Positions 16,626 to 25,386 of a stretch of 64,000 nt of DNA are shown here, one piece after another. A program made the translations under genes and the position numbers. This stretch comes from Lentzea albidocapillata subsp. violacea (GTDB lineage Bacteria; Actinomycetota; Actinomycetes; Mycobacteriales; Pseudonocardiaceae), in contig NZ_FNET01000014.1 in the NCBI RefSeq assembly GCF_900100275.1, forward strand, positions 124,001 to 188,000. Direction: 5' to 3'. Each line of letters begins with the position of its first letter. Position 1 is the stretch's first letter. A model generated the notes under the pieces. It saw only the letters and a list, made by a program, of their open reading frames with translations, made no database searches and was not told the origin of the DNA.

Positions 16626-17744
16626 TCACCCCAGCTCGATCGAAGCCCGCACGCCGTCCCGCGCGAGGCTCATCCACTCTTCGAAGAAAGCACCACCCGG
16701 ACCCCACGAGGGCCGGTCGCCGTGCAGCTTGATCGGCGTGCGCTCGACCGGCTCGTACGCTGCCTCGCGCACGATCCGGGCGATCGCCTCGCCGAGCGGC
16801 TTGACCTTGCGTTCCGTCGTCAACAATCCCAACTCGTACTCGCGTTCGGGGAAGTCCACCAACGCACGGTCGACGTCGTGCGAGCACCACCACGTGACGC
16901 CCCACAGGTTCGAGCAGGTCAGCACGTTCGCAAGCGTTTGCTCGGCGAACCGCGGCGCCTGCTCGGCAGTGATCTCGGGCTGGGCGGCGCCGACCTCCTG
17001 CAACCACACGGGCCGTTGCGGATCCTCGGCGTGCGCCTTCGCCAGTTCGACCAGGTATTCGGCGTGATGGACGCTCTCCGGTGACATCGATCCATAGCGC
17101 TGCGCGGTGCCGTTGAAAACCCACGAGTGCACGGTGGTCATCGCGCCCTTGTTGGCGGCGTGCTCCGGCAGGAACGCGTGCTCGCTCTCGTACCAAACAG
17201 CGTCGTACTCGGAGTGGACGTGCGGGAGGCCCGGTGCGGCCTTCTCGCACTCGTCGAGCAGCGCGTCGATCCATTCGCCGGCCTGCGCGGGCGCGCAGGG
17301 GTTCGACTCGGTGAGCAGGTTGACCTCGTTGCCCAGGGTGAAGCCGAGGAAGCCGGGCTTGTCCTTCACTGCCTCGGCGAGCGCGCGGACGTAGAACCTC
17401 TGCCCGTCGATGGCGTCGGGATCGGTGAAGATGTTGCGGCGGTGCCAGGTCTGCACCCACGACGGGTAGAAGTCGAAGCTCGACAGGTGGCCCTGCAACA
17501 CGTCGACCTGCACGTCCAGGCCTGTCTCGCAGGCCGCGTCGAGCATCTGGGCGAGTTGCTCGAGCGCCTGGGGACGGACCAGGCCTCTGTTGGGCTGGAA
17601 CACCGGCCACAGGGGGAAGACCCGCACGTGGTCGAGGCCAAGGCCCGCGATGGACTCGAAATCGGCTTTGACGTCGTCGAGCGAGAAGTCGAGCCAGTGG
17701 TGGAACCAGCCGTGGGAAGGGGTGTAGTTCACGCCGAAACGCAA
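16626..17744 (-). CDS. GH5-like glycoside hydrolase (possible beta-mannosidase or mannanase)
   Basis: A 372-aa (beta/alpha)8 hydrolase of the cellulase clan. The acid/base Glu140 lies in GNEVN and a probable nucleophile Glu250 in WLQEVGA. It begins LRFGVNYTPSHGWFHHW, with no signal peptide, so it is cytoplasmic. TTG 17744 is preferred because AGAAGGAG lies 7 bases upstream; an ATG at 17768 would overlap the permease stop as ATGA. Sitting between the transporter and the GH38 gene, it probably splits mannose-containing oligosaccharides. Exact linkage is not known. Confidence 0.8.
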   Translation of the reverse strand: MRFGVNYTPSHGWFHHWLDFSLDDVKADFESIAGLGLDHVRVFPLWPVFQPNRGLVRPQALEQLAQMLDAACETGLDVQVDVLQGHLSSFDFYPSWVQTWHRRNIFTDPDAIDGQRFYVRALAEAVKDKPGFLGFTLGNEVNLLTESNPCAPAQAGEWIDALLDECEKAAPGLPHVHSEYDAVWYESEHAFLPEHAANKGAMTTVHSWVFNGTAQRYGSMSPESVHHAEYLVELAKAHAEDPQRPVWLQEVGAAQPEITAEQAPRFAEQTLANVLTCSNLWGVTWWCSHDVDRALVDFPEREYELGLLTTERKVKPLGEAIARIVREAAYEPVERTPIKLHGDRPSWGPGGAFFEEWMSLARDGVRASIELG

Positions 17745-17764
17745 GGCCGAACTCCTTCTGGGGA

Positions 17765-18571
17765 TCATCCCTTGATCGCGCCTTCTCCCACTCCGCGGAA
17801 GAAGTGCTTCTGCAGCAACAGGAACAACAGGATCAGCGGCACGACGGCGATGATCGTGCCCGCCGCCACCAGCCGCTGGTTCTGCACGAACGTGCCCTGG
17901 AGGTACGCCAGGCCGATGGTGAGCGTGTACTTCTCCTGGTCGCTCAGCACGATGAGCGGCCACAGGAAGTCGTCCCAGCTGAACATGAACGAGAACAGCG
18001 CCACCACGACCAGCGTGCCCTTCACCGACGGCAGCGCGAGGCGGGTGAAGCGCTGCCACGCGTTGGCGCCGTCGATGGTCGCGGCCTCCTCGACCTCGGC
18101 GGGCAGCGCGAGGAAGGCGTTGCGCAGCAACAGGACGTTGAGCGCGGCGATCGCGCCGGGCAGCACGACGCCGGTGAGGGTGTTGGTGAGCCCGAACCCG
18201 CGCATCACCAGGAACAGCGAGATCATGATCGCCTCGAACGGCACCAGGATGCTGCTCGCGAAGACCACTGCGGCGAACCTGCGGCCGCGGAACTTGAGCC
18301 GTGCCAACGCGTAGCCGGCCATGGCCGCGCCGAGGCAGTTCGTGACGACGTTGACGCTCGCGACACCAAGCGAGTTGAGTGCGAACGTCCAGACCGGCAC
18401 CACGTCGGCGACCGCCGCGTAGTTGCCGAACGTCGGGTCGTCCGGGATGAAGTCGGGGACGAACACGTCCTCGCCGGGGCCCTTGATGCTCGTGGCGAAC
18501 TGCCACAGGAACGGCCCGATGCTGATCGCGAGGATCGCCAGCAGTGCCACGTACCGGAGAGCGAGCTTCAC
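17765..18571 (-). CDS. Carbohydrate ABC transporter permease, MalG type
   Basis: A 268-aa inner-membrane permease with six hydrophobic segments. The cytoplasmic coupling loop reads EEAATIDGANAWQRF, the EAA motif of MalG-type subunits. The first helix begins near residue 6. It overlaps the MalF-type gene upstream by 4 bp and is followed by the GH5-like gene with a Shine-Dalgarno inside its end. As in most actinobacterial sugar importers no ATPase gene is present; a shared MsiK-type ATPase elsewhere probably energises it. Confidence 0.92.
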   Translation of the reverse strand: MKLALRYVALLAILAISIGPFLWQFATSIKGPGEDVFVPDFIPDDPTFGNYAAVADVVPVWTFALNSLGVASVNVVTNCLGAAMAGYALARLKFRGRRFAAVVFASSILVPFEAIMISLFLVMRGFGLTNTLTGVVLPGAIAALNVLLLRNAFLALPAEVEEAATIDGANAWQRFTRLALPSVKGTLVVVALFSFMFSWDDFLWPLIVLSDQEKYTLTIGLAYLQGTFVQNQRLVAAGTIIAVVPLILLFLLLQKHFFRGVGEGAIKG

Positions 18572-19437
18572 AGCCGGTCCTCCCTGCGGTTGAGCCTGAG
18601 GGTGATCAGCAGCAGCCCCAGCAGGATCACGAACAGCACGATGCTCAGCGCCGACGCGTACCCGACCTCACCGGTCAGGCCGCGGCCGGTGAGCTGGATG
18701 AGCATGACCAGCGTGGTGCTCGCCCCGCCCGGCCCGCCGGACCCGCCCGACAGCAGGTAGATCTCGGAGAACACGCGGAACCCGTTGACCGCGCTCAGTG
18801 CCGCGACGAGCACCATCGTCGGCCTGATGCTCGGCACGGTGACCGACCAGAACCTCCTGACCGGTCCCGCGCCGTCGACCATCGCGGCCTCGTGCAGGTC
18901 CTTCGGCACGTTCGCGAGCGCGGCCAGGTAGATCACCATGTAGTAACCCAGGCCGCGCCAGACCGTCACCACCATCGAGCTGATCAGCAGCAGCGTCGAG
19001 TCGGTGAGGAACCCGATCCTGCTGCCGCCCAACGCCTCCACCACGTTGTTCACCAGGCCGCGGCTGTCGAGCAGCCACGTCCAGATGAGCCCGACCACGA
19101 CCGTGGACGCGATCACCGGCGTGAAGAACGCCGTCCGGAAGATCCCGATGCCCGGCACGACCTTCTGCGCGAGCATCGCGATCAGCAGCGGCAACAGCAC
19201 CAGTGGCGGCACGACGCACACCATGTAGAGCAGGCTGTTGCGCGCGGCGGCCCAGAACTTCGGGTCCTGGGCCATCCGCACGAAGTTGTCCACACCGGTG
19301 AACCGGCCGCCGCCCAGCGCGCTCGCGTCGGTGAACGCGAGCACGATCATGTTCAGGAACGGGAAGATCGTGAACATGAGGCAGATGGCCAGTCCTGGAG
19401 CCAGGAACAGCCACGGCGTGTACGGACGATGGGTCAC
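18568..19437 (-). CDS. Carbohydrate ABC transporter permease, MalF type
   Basis: A 289-aa permease with six hydrophobic segments. Its EAA-type loop is LHEAAMVDGAGPVRRFW. A long periplasm-facing stretch follows the first helix, typical of the MalF/UgpA-type partner. It overlaps the binding-protein gene upstream and the MalG-type gene downstream by 4 bp each, so the three are translated together. It forms a heterodimer with the MalG-type subunit. Confidence 0.92.
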   Translation of the reverse strand: MTHRPYTPWLFLAPGLAICLMFTIFPFLNMIVLAFTDASALGGGRFTGVDNFVRMAQDPKFWAAARNSLLYMVCVVPPLVLLPLLIAMLAQKVVPGIGIFRTAFFTPVIASTVVVGLIWTWLLDSRGLVNNVVEALGGSRIGFLTDSTLLLISSMVVTVWRGLGYYMVIYLAALANVPKDLHEAAMVDGAGPVRRFWSVTVPSIRPTMVLVAALSAVNGFRVFSEIYLLSGGSGGPGGASTTLVMLIQLTGRGLTGEVGYASALSIVLFVILLGLLLITLRLNRREDRL

Positions 19438-20687
19438 TTAAGGAGCCTGTTGCACTCGCTGACGGCGTCGTCCAGGGCCTGCTTCGGCGACTTCTTGCCG
19501 AGCATGGCGTCGGCCAGTTGCTGCAGAAGCGCTTCGCGCATCTGGTCGCTGAACTGCACGGGCGTGTAGTTCACCGCGGTCTTGAGCTGCTTGGCCGCCG
19601 CGACCCGCACCCGCGCCTCGTCGGTGCCGTCCTCCGTGGTGAAGTACGGGTCGTCGCCACCCTTGCTGGTGCTCGGGAAGATCGAGGCGAGCTTGGCGAA
19701 CCTCACCTGGTTCTCGGCGTTGGTGACGAACCTGCCGAACGCCAGCGCCGTGGCCTGGTTCTTGCTGCTCTTCGGCACGCTCACGCCGTGCAGGAACATG
19801 TTGGCGCTGCCCGTGTTCGTGATGGGCGTGCTGATGCCGACGTTCGCGTAGAGGCTCGGCGCGTCGGTCTTGAACTTGCCGAGGTCGTACGCGCTGCCGG
19901 GGTTGAGCGCCGTCTGCTGCGCCATGAACTTCGCGCCGGCGCCGGTGTAGTTCTGCGTGAGCGCCTCGGGGATGAGCGCGCCCGCGTCGTACATGCGCTT
20001 GTAGCTCTCGGCGAGCTCGACGCCCTTGGGCTCGTTGAACGTGAACCTGTCGTTCTCGAACAGCTTCACGCCGTACAGCCCGAAGTCGGCGATGCTCGGC
20101 GTCTGGCCGAGGATCGCGATCTTCTTCTGGGCGAGCTTCAGCGCCTGCTCTTCAAGCTCCTTGAAGTTCGTCGGTGGCTTGTCCGGGTCAAGGCCAGCCT
20201 GGCTGAACAGGGCCTTGTTGTAGAAGATCGGGCCGGTGTTGAGGTACCAGGGGAAGCCGTAGCAGCCGCCCTTGCCGGGGATCTCGAACGCCTGCCAGGC
20301 GTTGCCGAGGTACTCGGGTTTGGCGTCCTTCATCGACTCGTCGAGGTTGACGAGCTGGCCTGCCTTGGCAAGCGGGAAGCTCAGGTCCGGCGGTACGTTG
20401 ATCACGTCGGGGAGGCTCCCCGCGCTCGCGTCCGCCATGACCTTGGCCAGGTACCCGTCCGCGGGCTGGTCGACCCACTTCACCGTGGTGCCCTGGTGTT
20501 GCTTCTGGAAAGCGTCGACGACACCGTTGACGTAGTCGGTGTACTTGGGCTTGAGGGACCAGGTCTGAAACGTGATCTCACCCGTGACCTGGCCGGTTGT
20601 GCCTGTGGACGTACTGGACGTGCCGGACAGTCCGCATCCTGCGACGGGCACCGCCGCCAGGCCCGCTAGGAACGTGCGCCTCTTCAT
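19434..20687 (-). CDS. Sugar ABC transporter substrate-binding lipoprotein
   Basis: A 417-aa type-1 extracellular solute-binding protein. The N-terminus MKRRTFLAGLAAVPVAGC combines a twin-arginine-like RRTFL with a lipobox VAGC, so export may use Tat, with lipid attachment afterwards. The fold markers include WSLKPKYTDYVNGV and the hinge region near WYLNTGPIFYNK. It is the first gene of the mannoside operon and is divergent from the LacI regulator. The ligand is inferred from the downstream GH38 and GH5-like enzymes to be a manno-oligosaccharide. Confidence 0.9.
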   Translation of the reverse strand: MKRRTFLAGLAAVPVAGCGLSGTSSTSTGTTGQVTGEITFQTWSLKPKYTDYVNGVVDAFQKQHQGTTVKWVDQPADGYLAKVMADASAGSLPDVINVPPDLSFPLAKAGQLVNLDESMKDAKPEYLGNAWQAFEIPGKGGCYGFPWYLNTGPIFYNKALFSQAGLDPDKPPTNFKELEEQALKLAQKKIAILGQTPSIADFGLYGVKLFENDRFTFNEPKGVELAESYKRMYDAGALIPEALTQNYTGAGAKFMAQQTALNPGSAYDLGKFKTDAPSLYANVGISTPITNTGSANMFLHGVSVPKSSKNQATALAFGRFVTNAENQVRFAKLASIFPSTSKGGDDPYFTTEDGTDEARVRVAAAKQLKTAVNYTPVQFSDQMREALLQQLADAMLGKKSPKQALDDAVSECNRLLK

Positions 20688-20720
20688 TGAAACCCCACCT
20701 CCTTGGTCGCGGACCCTAGC

Positions 20721-20732
20721 TAAACCGGTTTA
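20721..20732. promoter_or_regulatory. LacI-type operator palindrome
   Basis: TAAACCGGTTTA is a perfect 12-bp palindrome with the central CG typical of LacI-family operators. It lies between the divergent binding-protein gene (start 20687) and the LacI gene (start 20801), so it can control both directions. It is flanked by CTAGC and GCTAG. Confidence 0.7.
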
Positions 20733-20800
20733 TCTCCGGCTAGCCTCCGAACGTCTTGTTGTCTTGTTCCGGACAGGGTGCGGCGCTTGAAGGGCATTGG

Positions 20801-21790
20801 GTGAAGAGGCCAACGATCAAGGACATCGCGGCGGCGGCAGGGGTGTCCAAAGGAGCCGTGTCGCTGGCGTTGAACGGACGCTCCGGCGTGTCCGAGTCGA
20901 CGCGGTCGCGGGTGCTGGAGGTCGCCTCGGTGCTGGGGTACCGGCCGTCGGTCACCGCCCGTGCGCTGTCGTCCGCGTCCGCCGACGCGGTGGGGCTGGT
21001 GCTGGTGCGGCCGCCTCGTGCGCTGGGGGACGAGGCGTTCTTCTTCCAGCTGATCGCCGGGATGCAGTCCGAGATGTCCTGCGCCCTGTTACTGCAGGTG
21101 GTCTCCTCCCGTGAGGAGGAGATCGCGTTGTACCAGCGGTGGTGGGCCGAGCACCGGGTCGACGGGGTGTTCCTGGTGGACCTGCTGGTGGCGGATCCGA
21201 GGGTCGAGCTGATGCCCTCGCTCGGGTTGCCGGCCGTCGTCGTCGGTGGGGCCGGGCACCACGGGGCGCTCGCCTCGGTCTGGGCCGACGACTACGCGGC
21301 CATGACCTCCGTTGTGGAACACCTGAAAGCGTTGGGGCATTGGCGGATCGCCCGAGTGGCCGGGCTGGCGTCGTTGTTGCACACGGTCCGGCGGGACTCG
21401 GCGTTCGCGTCGTCCGTTGTGGACGGTGTGGTGGTGGCCGGGGACTACACGGCCGAGTCCGGTGCTCGCGCCACGCGGGAGCTGCTGGGGATGGCCGAGC
21501 CGCCCACGGCGATCGTCTACGACAACGACGTGATGGCCGTGGCTGGTGCCGAGGTGGCCGCAGATCTCGGGGTTGCTGTCCCGTCCGAGCTGTCGATCGT
21601 GGCCTGGGACGACTCGGTTCTGTGCCAGCACGGGCGGTTGACCGCGTTGTCGCGGGACACTTTCGCGTTCGGGGCTCGGGCGGCCCGGGCGCTGGTGGCC
21701 GTGATCGGCGGGGCGTCGCCGACCGACGTCGAGGACGTGTTGCCCGAACTGGTGGTGCGGGGGAGTTCCGGGCCGGCGCCCGCGGAGTAG
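20801..21790 (+). CDS. LacI family transcriptional regulator of the mannoside operon
   Basis: A 329-aa repressor. The N-terminal helix-turn-helix and hinge helix read TIKDIAAAAGVSKGAVS...VLEVASVLGYRPS, followed by a periplasmic-binding-protein-like effector domain. GTG 20801 has AAGGG seven bases upstream; an earlier in-frame start at 20756 would add 15 atypical residues. The gene is divergent from the mannoside importer and hydrolases, with a palindromic operator between them. It probably represses the operon until a sugar binds. Confidence 0.92.
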   Translation: MKRPTIKDIAAAAGVSKGAVSLALNGRSGVSESTRSRVLEVASVLGYRPSVTARALSSASADAVGLVLVRPPRALGDEAFFFQLIAGMQSEMSCALLLQVVSSREEEIALYQRWWAEHRVDGVFLVDLLVADPRVELMPSLGLPAVVVGGAGHHGALASVWADDYAAMTSVVEHLKALGHWRIARVAGLASLLHTVRRDSAFASSVVDGVVVAGDYTAESGARATRELLGMAEPPTAIVYDNDVMAVAGAEVAADLGVAVPSELSIVAWDDSVLCQHGRLTALSRDTFAFGARAARALVAVIGGASPTDVEDVLPELVVRGSSGPAPAE

Positions 21791-21810
21791 GTGGGGCGGC
21801 GGCCCCCCAC
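21791..21810. terminator. Short terminator between convergent LacI and LysR genes
   Basis: GTGGGG pairs with CCCCAC across an 8-nt C/G-rich loop, in the 27-bp gap between two convergent stop codons. Confidence 0.45.
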
Positions 21811-21817
21811 CCGCGTG

Positions 21818-22717
21818 TCAGGTCAGTGAGGCGACCTGGTCGCTCACCACTTGAGCCGCTGCCGACACCAAGGCCGTCACCGCGGGGTTCGTCGAGTTGT
21901 CCTGGCGCCAGCCGAACTGCGTGTAGACGCGGAAGGTCGGAGACCAGGGCAGGCGGACCAGCCTGCCGTCGGCCAGTTCCGCGGAGACGGTGACCTCCGG
22001 CATCAGGGCGATGCCCAGGCCCGAGGCGACCGCTCGTTTGGCGGCGTCCACCGAGTCCAGTTCCAGGACCGGGGCGCGGGTGTCGTCGTAGCCGAGGGAG
22101 TGCTCGAACAGCTCGTGGTACGAGGCGCCGTTCTCCGCCCGGATCAGGGTGCTGCTGGTGACGTCGTCCTCGGTCAGCGACTGGCGCTGGGTGAGCATGT
22201 GGTTCGGGCCCGCGACCAGGACCAACGGCTCAGGGCAGAGGACCGTGGTCTCCAGGCCCTCGCGGGGTTCGATGGCGCCGATGAAGAAGGCGCAGTCGAG
22301 TTGGCCGTCGCGCACCGAGTTCAGGTTGTACAGGGCGTTGCGCGAGTGCAGCGAAAGTTGAACCGACGGGTAGCGCCAGCACATGTATTCGATGAGCGGT
22401 AGCAGACGGTAGTCGGTCAAACTCTGTGCGGAACCGATGACGAGTTTGCCGTGCGGCTCACCGTTCATCGTGATGGCTTTCCGGGCCTTTTCGGTGAGGT
22501 TGATGATGTTTCGCGCGAACGGGAGGAGTTCCACGCCCGCGGACGTCATCTGGATACCTCTGGGGAGGCGCCGGAAAAGGACGACGCCGAGGGCCTCCTC
22601 CAGTGCCTTGATGCGGGTGGTGATGGTCGGCTGCGAGCAGTTGAGCGTGGCAGCGGCCTTGGTGAAGCTCCCTGTCTGAACCACGGTCGTGAACGCGAGA
22701 AGCTGGCGTGTCTCCAT
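21818..22717 (-). CDS. LysR family transcriptional regulator
   Basis: A 299-aa regulator. The winged helix-turn-helix at the N-terminus reads FTKAAATLNCSQPTITTRIKALEE, followed by a two-lobed substrate-binding domain from about residue 90. It is convergent with the LacI gene, and upstream lies a 516-bp gap before tig, so no divergent target gene is adjacent, which is unusual for LysR proteins. The effector and targets are unknown. Confidence 0.92.
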   Translation of the reverse strand: METRQLLAFTTVVQTGSFTKAAATLNCSQPTITTRIKALEEALGVVLFRRLPRGIQMTSAGVELLPFARNIINLTEKARKAITMNGEPHGKLVIGSAQSLTDYRLLPLIEYMCWRYPSVQLSLHSRNALYNLNSVRDGQLDCAFFIGAIEPREGLETTVLCPEPLVLVAGPNHMLTQRQSLTEDDVTSSTLIRAENGASYHELFEHSLGYDDTRAPVLELDSVDAAKRAVASGLGIALMPEVTVSAELADGRLVRLPWSPTFRVYTQFGWRQDNSTNPAVTALVSAAAQVVSDQVASLT

Positions 22718-23233
22718 CAGGCGGATCCTCGGGCTAAAACGGTGCGACGACTTTTTCTCGTTCGTTCCCGTGGTCCTGTTACGGATGGTGCGGGAGCAGT
22801 AACGCTACCTGTCCGGTGCGGAGGCCAGATTGGTGCTTATGGAGTCATCTTGATCGGTCGCGAAAGATGGTTGCGGCCGAAAGAGTGAAAATGCGCCGAG
22901 CGCTTTGACGGGCCGTAGCTGGGTGACTCTTTTCAGTTAAGCCTTTCGCCAGGCGAACAAAGCGGCGCCGCAAGGCGGCCACGACACCGGGTAGAGCGGT
23001 GGCGAGCAGGCTGAAGGAAGTTTCCGGCATGCGGGTCCGCCAGGATCACGGTCGAAGCGCTGCATAGGGCCGAACGGCCGCAGGAGGTCAGGGGGCAGGA
23101 GTCCGTCATCGGCCCAAAGCGGGGTGGCGGCGGTCACAGCGCGGGTCTCGCCTAGACTCGCTGGGAATCCGGGCGTCCCGAAGCGGCGATACCGGCTGTC
23201 TTGCACGTTCTTGTTCGTATCGAGGAGTCCACG
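22718..23233. other. Gene-poor interval between the LysR gene and tig
   Basis: This 516-bp stretch holds the upstream regions of the LysR gene and of tig. AAAGAGT near 22880 and ACTCTTT near 22927 form an inverted repeat with a long loop. A 61-codon frame on the minus strand (22845-23030) has no Shine-Dalgarno and an unconvincing sequence. No RNA gene was recognised. Confidence 0.4.
23131..23158 (+). promoter_or_regulatory. Possible tig promoter
   Basis: TAGACT at 23153-23158 fits a -10 element and GGTCAC at about 23132-23137 is a weak -35. This would give a leader of about 70 nt before the TTG start. Confidence 0.3.
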
Positions 23234-24580
23234 TTGAAGAGCACCGTCGAGCACCTGAGCCCGACGAGGGTCCGGATCAACGTCGAGGTGCCGTTCGACG
23301 AGCTCAAGTCGAACTTCGACCAGGCGTACCGGAAGCTCGCGAAGCAGGTCCGCATCCCCGGCTTCCGTCCTGGCAAGGCCCCCGCCAAGGTCCTGGAGAA
23401 CCGCATCGGCCGCGCCCCGGTGCTGGACGAGGTCATCCAGGAGGCGATCCCGGCCAAGTACCTGGAGGCCGTCAACGCGGGTGAGGTGCGCACGCTCGGC
23501 CGTCCCGACTTCGAGGTCACCAAGATCGAGGACGGTCAGACCCTCGAGTTCACCGCCGAGGTCGACGTCCGTCCCGAGATCACCGTGCCCGCCTTCGGCG
23601 AGCTCGCCGTGACGGTCGACGAGCAGGAGGTCACCGACTCCGACGTGACCACCCAGCTCGACGAGCTCCGCGCTCGCTTCGGCACGCTGACCGGTGTCAC
23701 CCGCCCGGTCGAGACCGGCGACTTCGTCATCGTCGACCTGTCCGCGACCGTCGACGGCGAAGAGGTCGAGGAGGCCCGCACCAGCGGCCTGTCCTACGAG
23801 GTCGGCTCCGGCCAGCTCGTCGAGGGCATCGACGACGCGCTCGTCGGCGCGGCCGAGGGCGAGACCAAGACCTTCAACACCACGCTCGTCGCCGGCGAGC
23901 ACGAGGGCCGCGAGGCCGAGGTCACCGTCGTGCTCAGCAGCGTCAAGGAGCGCCAGCTCCCCGAGCTCGACGACGAGTTCGCGCAGCTCGCCAGCGAGTT
24001 CGACACGCTCGACGAGCTCAAGGGCGACCTGCAGACCCGCCTGGCCCGCGTCAAGAAGATGCAGCAGGGCGTGCAGGCGCGCGACAAGGTCCTCGAGGCG
24101 CTGCTGGAGACCACCGAGGTCCCCCTGCCCGAGGGCATCGTCCAGGGTGAGATCGACGCCCGCAAGCACGACGCCGTGCACGCCTTCGACCACGACGAGG
24201 CGAAGTTCGGCGCGTGGCTGACCGAGCAGGGTCAGTCGGAGGAGGAGTTCGACGCCGAGCTGCGCAAGGCCGCCGAGCAGGCCGTCAAGACGCAGCTGGT
24301 GCTCGACTCGATCGCCGACGCCGAGCAGGTCACGGTGTCCGACGGCGAGCTGACCGAGCGGATCATCTACCAGGCCCAGCGCTTCGGCATCAGCCCGGAC
24401 GAGTACGTCAAGCGCGCGCAGCAGTCCGGTCAGCTCGGCGCGATCTTCGCCGACGTCCGCCGGGGCAAGGCGCTCGCGAGCGTCGTGCGCCAGGCCGAGG
24501 TCAGCGACTCGACCGGGCAGAAGCTGGACCTCGACGAGCTCTTCGGCGAGACCAAGTCCGATGAGGACGGCCAGGAGTAG
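23234..24580 (+). CDS. tig: Trigger factor (ribosome-associated chaperone and prolyl isomerase)
   Basis: A 448-aa trigger factor. The N-terminal ribosome-binding domain carries the signature GFRPGKAP near residue 50, followed by a FKBP-type prolyl isomerase domain with TGDFVIVDLSATVDGEE, and a helical C-terminal chaperone domain. It binds near the ribosome exit tunnel and shields nascent chains. The TTG start at 23234 gives the family's standard MKSTVEHLSPTRV beginning and has GAGGAG upstream. It precedes clpP1, clpP2 and clpX as in other actinobacteria, separated by a terminator. Confidence 0.97.
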   Translation: MKSTVEHLSPTRVRINVEVPFDELKSNFDQAYRKLAKQVRIPGFRPGKAPAKVLENRIGRAPVLDEVIQEAIPAKYLEAVNAGEVRTLGRPDFEVTKIEDGQTLEFTAEVDVRPEITVPAFGELAVTVDEQEVTDSDVTTQLDELRARFGTLTGVTRPVETGDFVIVDLSATVDGEEVEEARTSGLSYEVGSGQLVEGIDDALVGAAEGETKTFNTTLVAGEHEGREAEVTVVLSSVKERQLPELDDEFAQLASEFDTLDELKGDLQTRLARVKKMQQGVQARDKVLEALLETTEVPLPEGIVQGEIDARKHDAVHAFDHDEAKFGAWLTEQGQSEEEFDAELRKAAEQAVKTQLVLDSIADAEQVTVSDGELTERIIYQAQRFGISPDEYVKRAQQSGQLGAIFADVRRGKALASVVRQAEVSDSTGQKLDLDELFGETKSDEDGQE

Positions 24581-24647
24581 CGAAGACCGAGTTGCTCGCC
24601 CTTCCCCCGCGAGTGGGCGAGCTCCGGAAATACAGCTGATAGCGAAC

Positions 24648-24686
24648 GCGGGCGGTGTCGGGCATCTGACGCCGCCCGCCTTCGTT
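24648..24686 (+). terminator. Terminator after tig
   Basis: A 12-bp GC-rich stem (GCGGGCGGTGTC with one G-T pair) and an 8-nt loop, followed by CTTCGTT. It separates tig from clpP1. Confidence 0.7.
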
Positions 24687-24748
24687 AAGGTCGATCGCAG
24701 AGAGTTTTCGCTTCCAGATTCGTTCCACCTGGAGTTAGGCAGGCAGAC

Positions 24749-25366
24749 GTGACGCAGCACTCCTTCCCGACCCCCGAGATGCGGTCGGCCACCGCCGGGA
24801 TGAACCTCAACGACTCGGTGTACGAGCGGCTGCTCCGCGAGCGGATCATCGTCCTGGGATCACAGGTCGAAGAGGGCATCGCCAACCAGATCACCGCGCA
24901 GCTGCTGCTGCTGGCCGCTGAGGACCCCGAGAAGGACATCACGCTTTACATCAACTCGCCGGGTGGTTCCGTCACGGCGGGCATGGCCATCTTCGACACG
25001 ATGCAGCTGATCCAGCCGGACGTGGCCACGTACGCGATGGGCCTCGCGGCCTCGATGGGGCAGTTCCTGCTCTCGGCGGGTGCGCCCGGCAAGCGCCACG
25101 CGCTCCCGCACGCCCGGATCCTCATGCACCAGCCGTCGGCCGGTGTCGGCGGTACGGCCGCGGACATCGCGATCCAGGCGGACATGCTGACGCGCACCAA
25201 GCGCGAGATGGCGGAGCTCATCGCCGAGCACACCGGCCAGACGCTCGAGACCGTCACCCGCGACTCCGACCGCGACCGCTGGTTCACGGCGCAGGAAGCG
25301 CTGGAGTACGGCTTCGTCGACAAGGTCGTCACCAGGGCCCAGCCCGTCGGCGACTCGAACAACTGA
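24749..25366 (+). CDS. clpP1: ATP-dependent Clp protease proteolytic subunit 1
   Basis: A 205-aa ClpP. The catalytic Ser102 lies in GLAASMGQ and His127 in LMHQPS, with the Asp downstream in the usual place. The NSPGGSVTAGMAIFDTMQ block is the family signature. In actinobacteria ClpP1 and ClpP2 form mixed double rings that are activated by ClpX or ClpC. It is followed by clpP2 after 20 bp, so the two are co-transcribed. The GTG start follows a weak AGGCAGG. It is essential in related organisms. Confidence 0.97.
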   Translation: MTQHSFPTPEMRSATAGMNLNDSVYERLLRERIIVLGSQVEEGIANQITAQLLLLAAEDPEKDITLYINSPGGSVTAGMAIFDTMQLIQPDVATYAMGLAASMGQFLLSAGAPGKRHALPHARILMHQPSAGVGGTAADIAIQADMLTRTKREMAELIAEHTGQTLETVTRDSDRDRWFTAQEALEYGFVDKVVTRAQPVGDSNN

Positions 25367-25386
25367 CGTCAGCTAGGAGACTTCAA

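Noticed and set aside
22845..23030. 61-codon frame on the minus strand before tig
   Set aside because: No Shine-Dalgarno or -10 near its ATG and no recognisable features; composition is compatible with chance.
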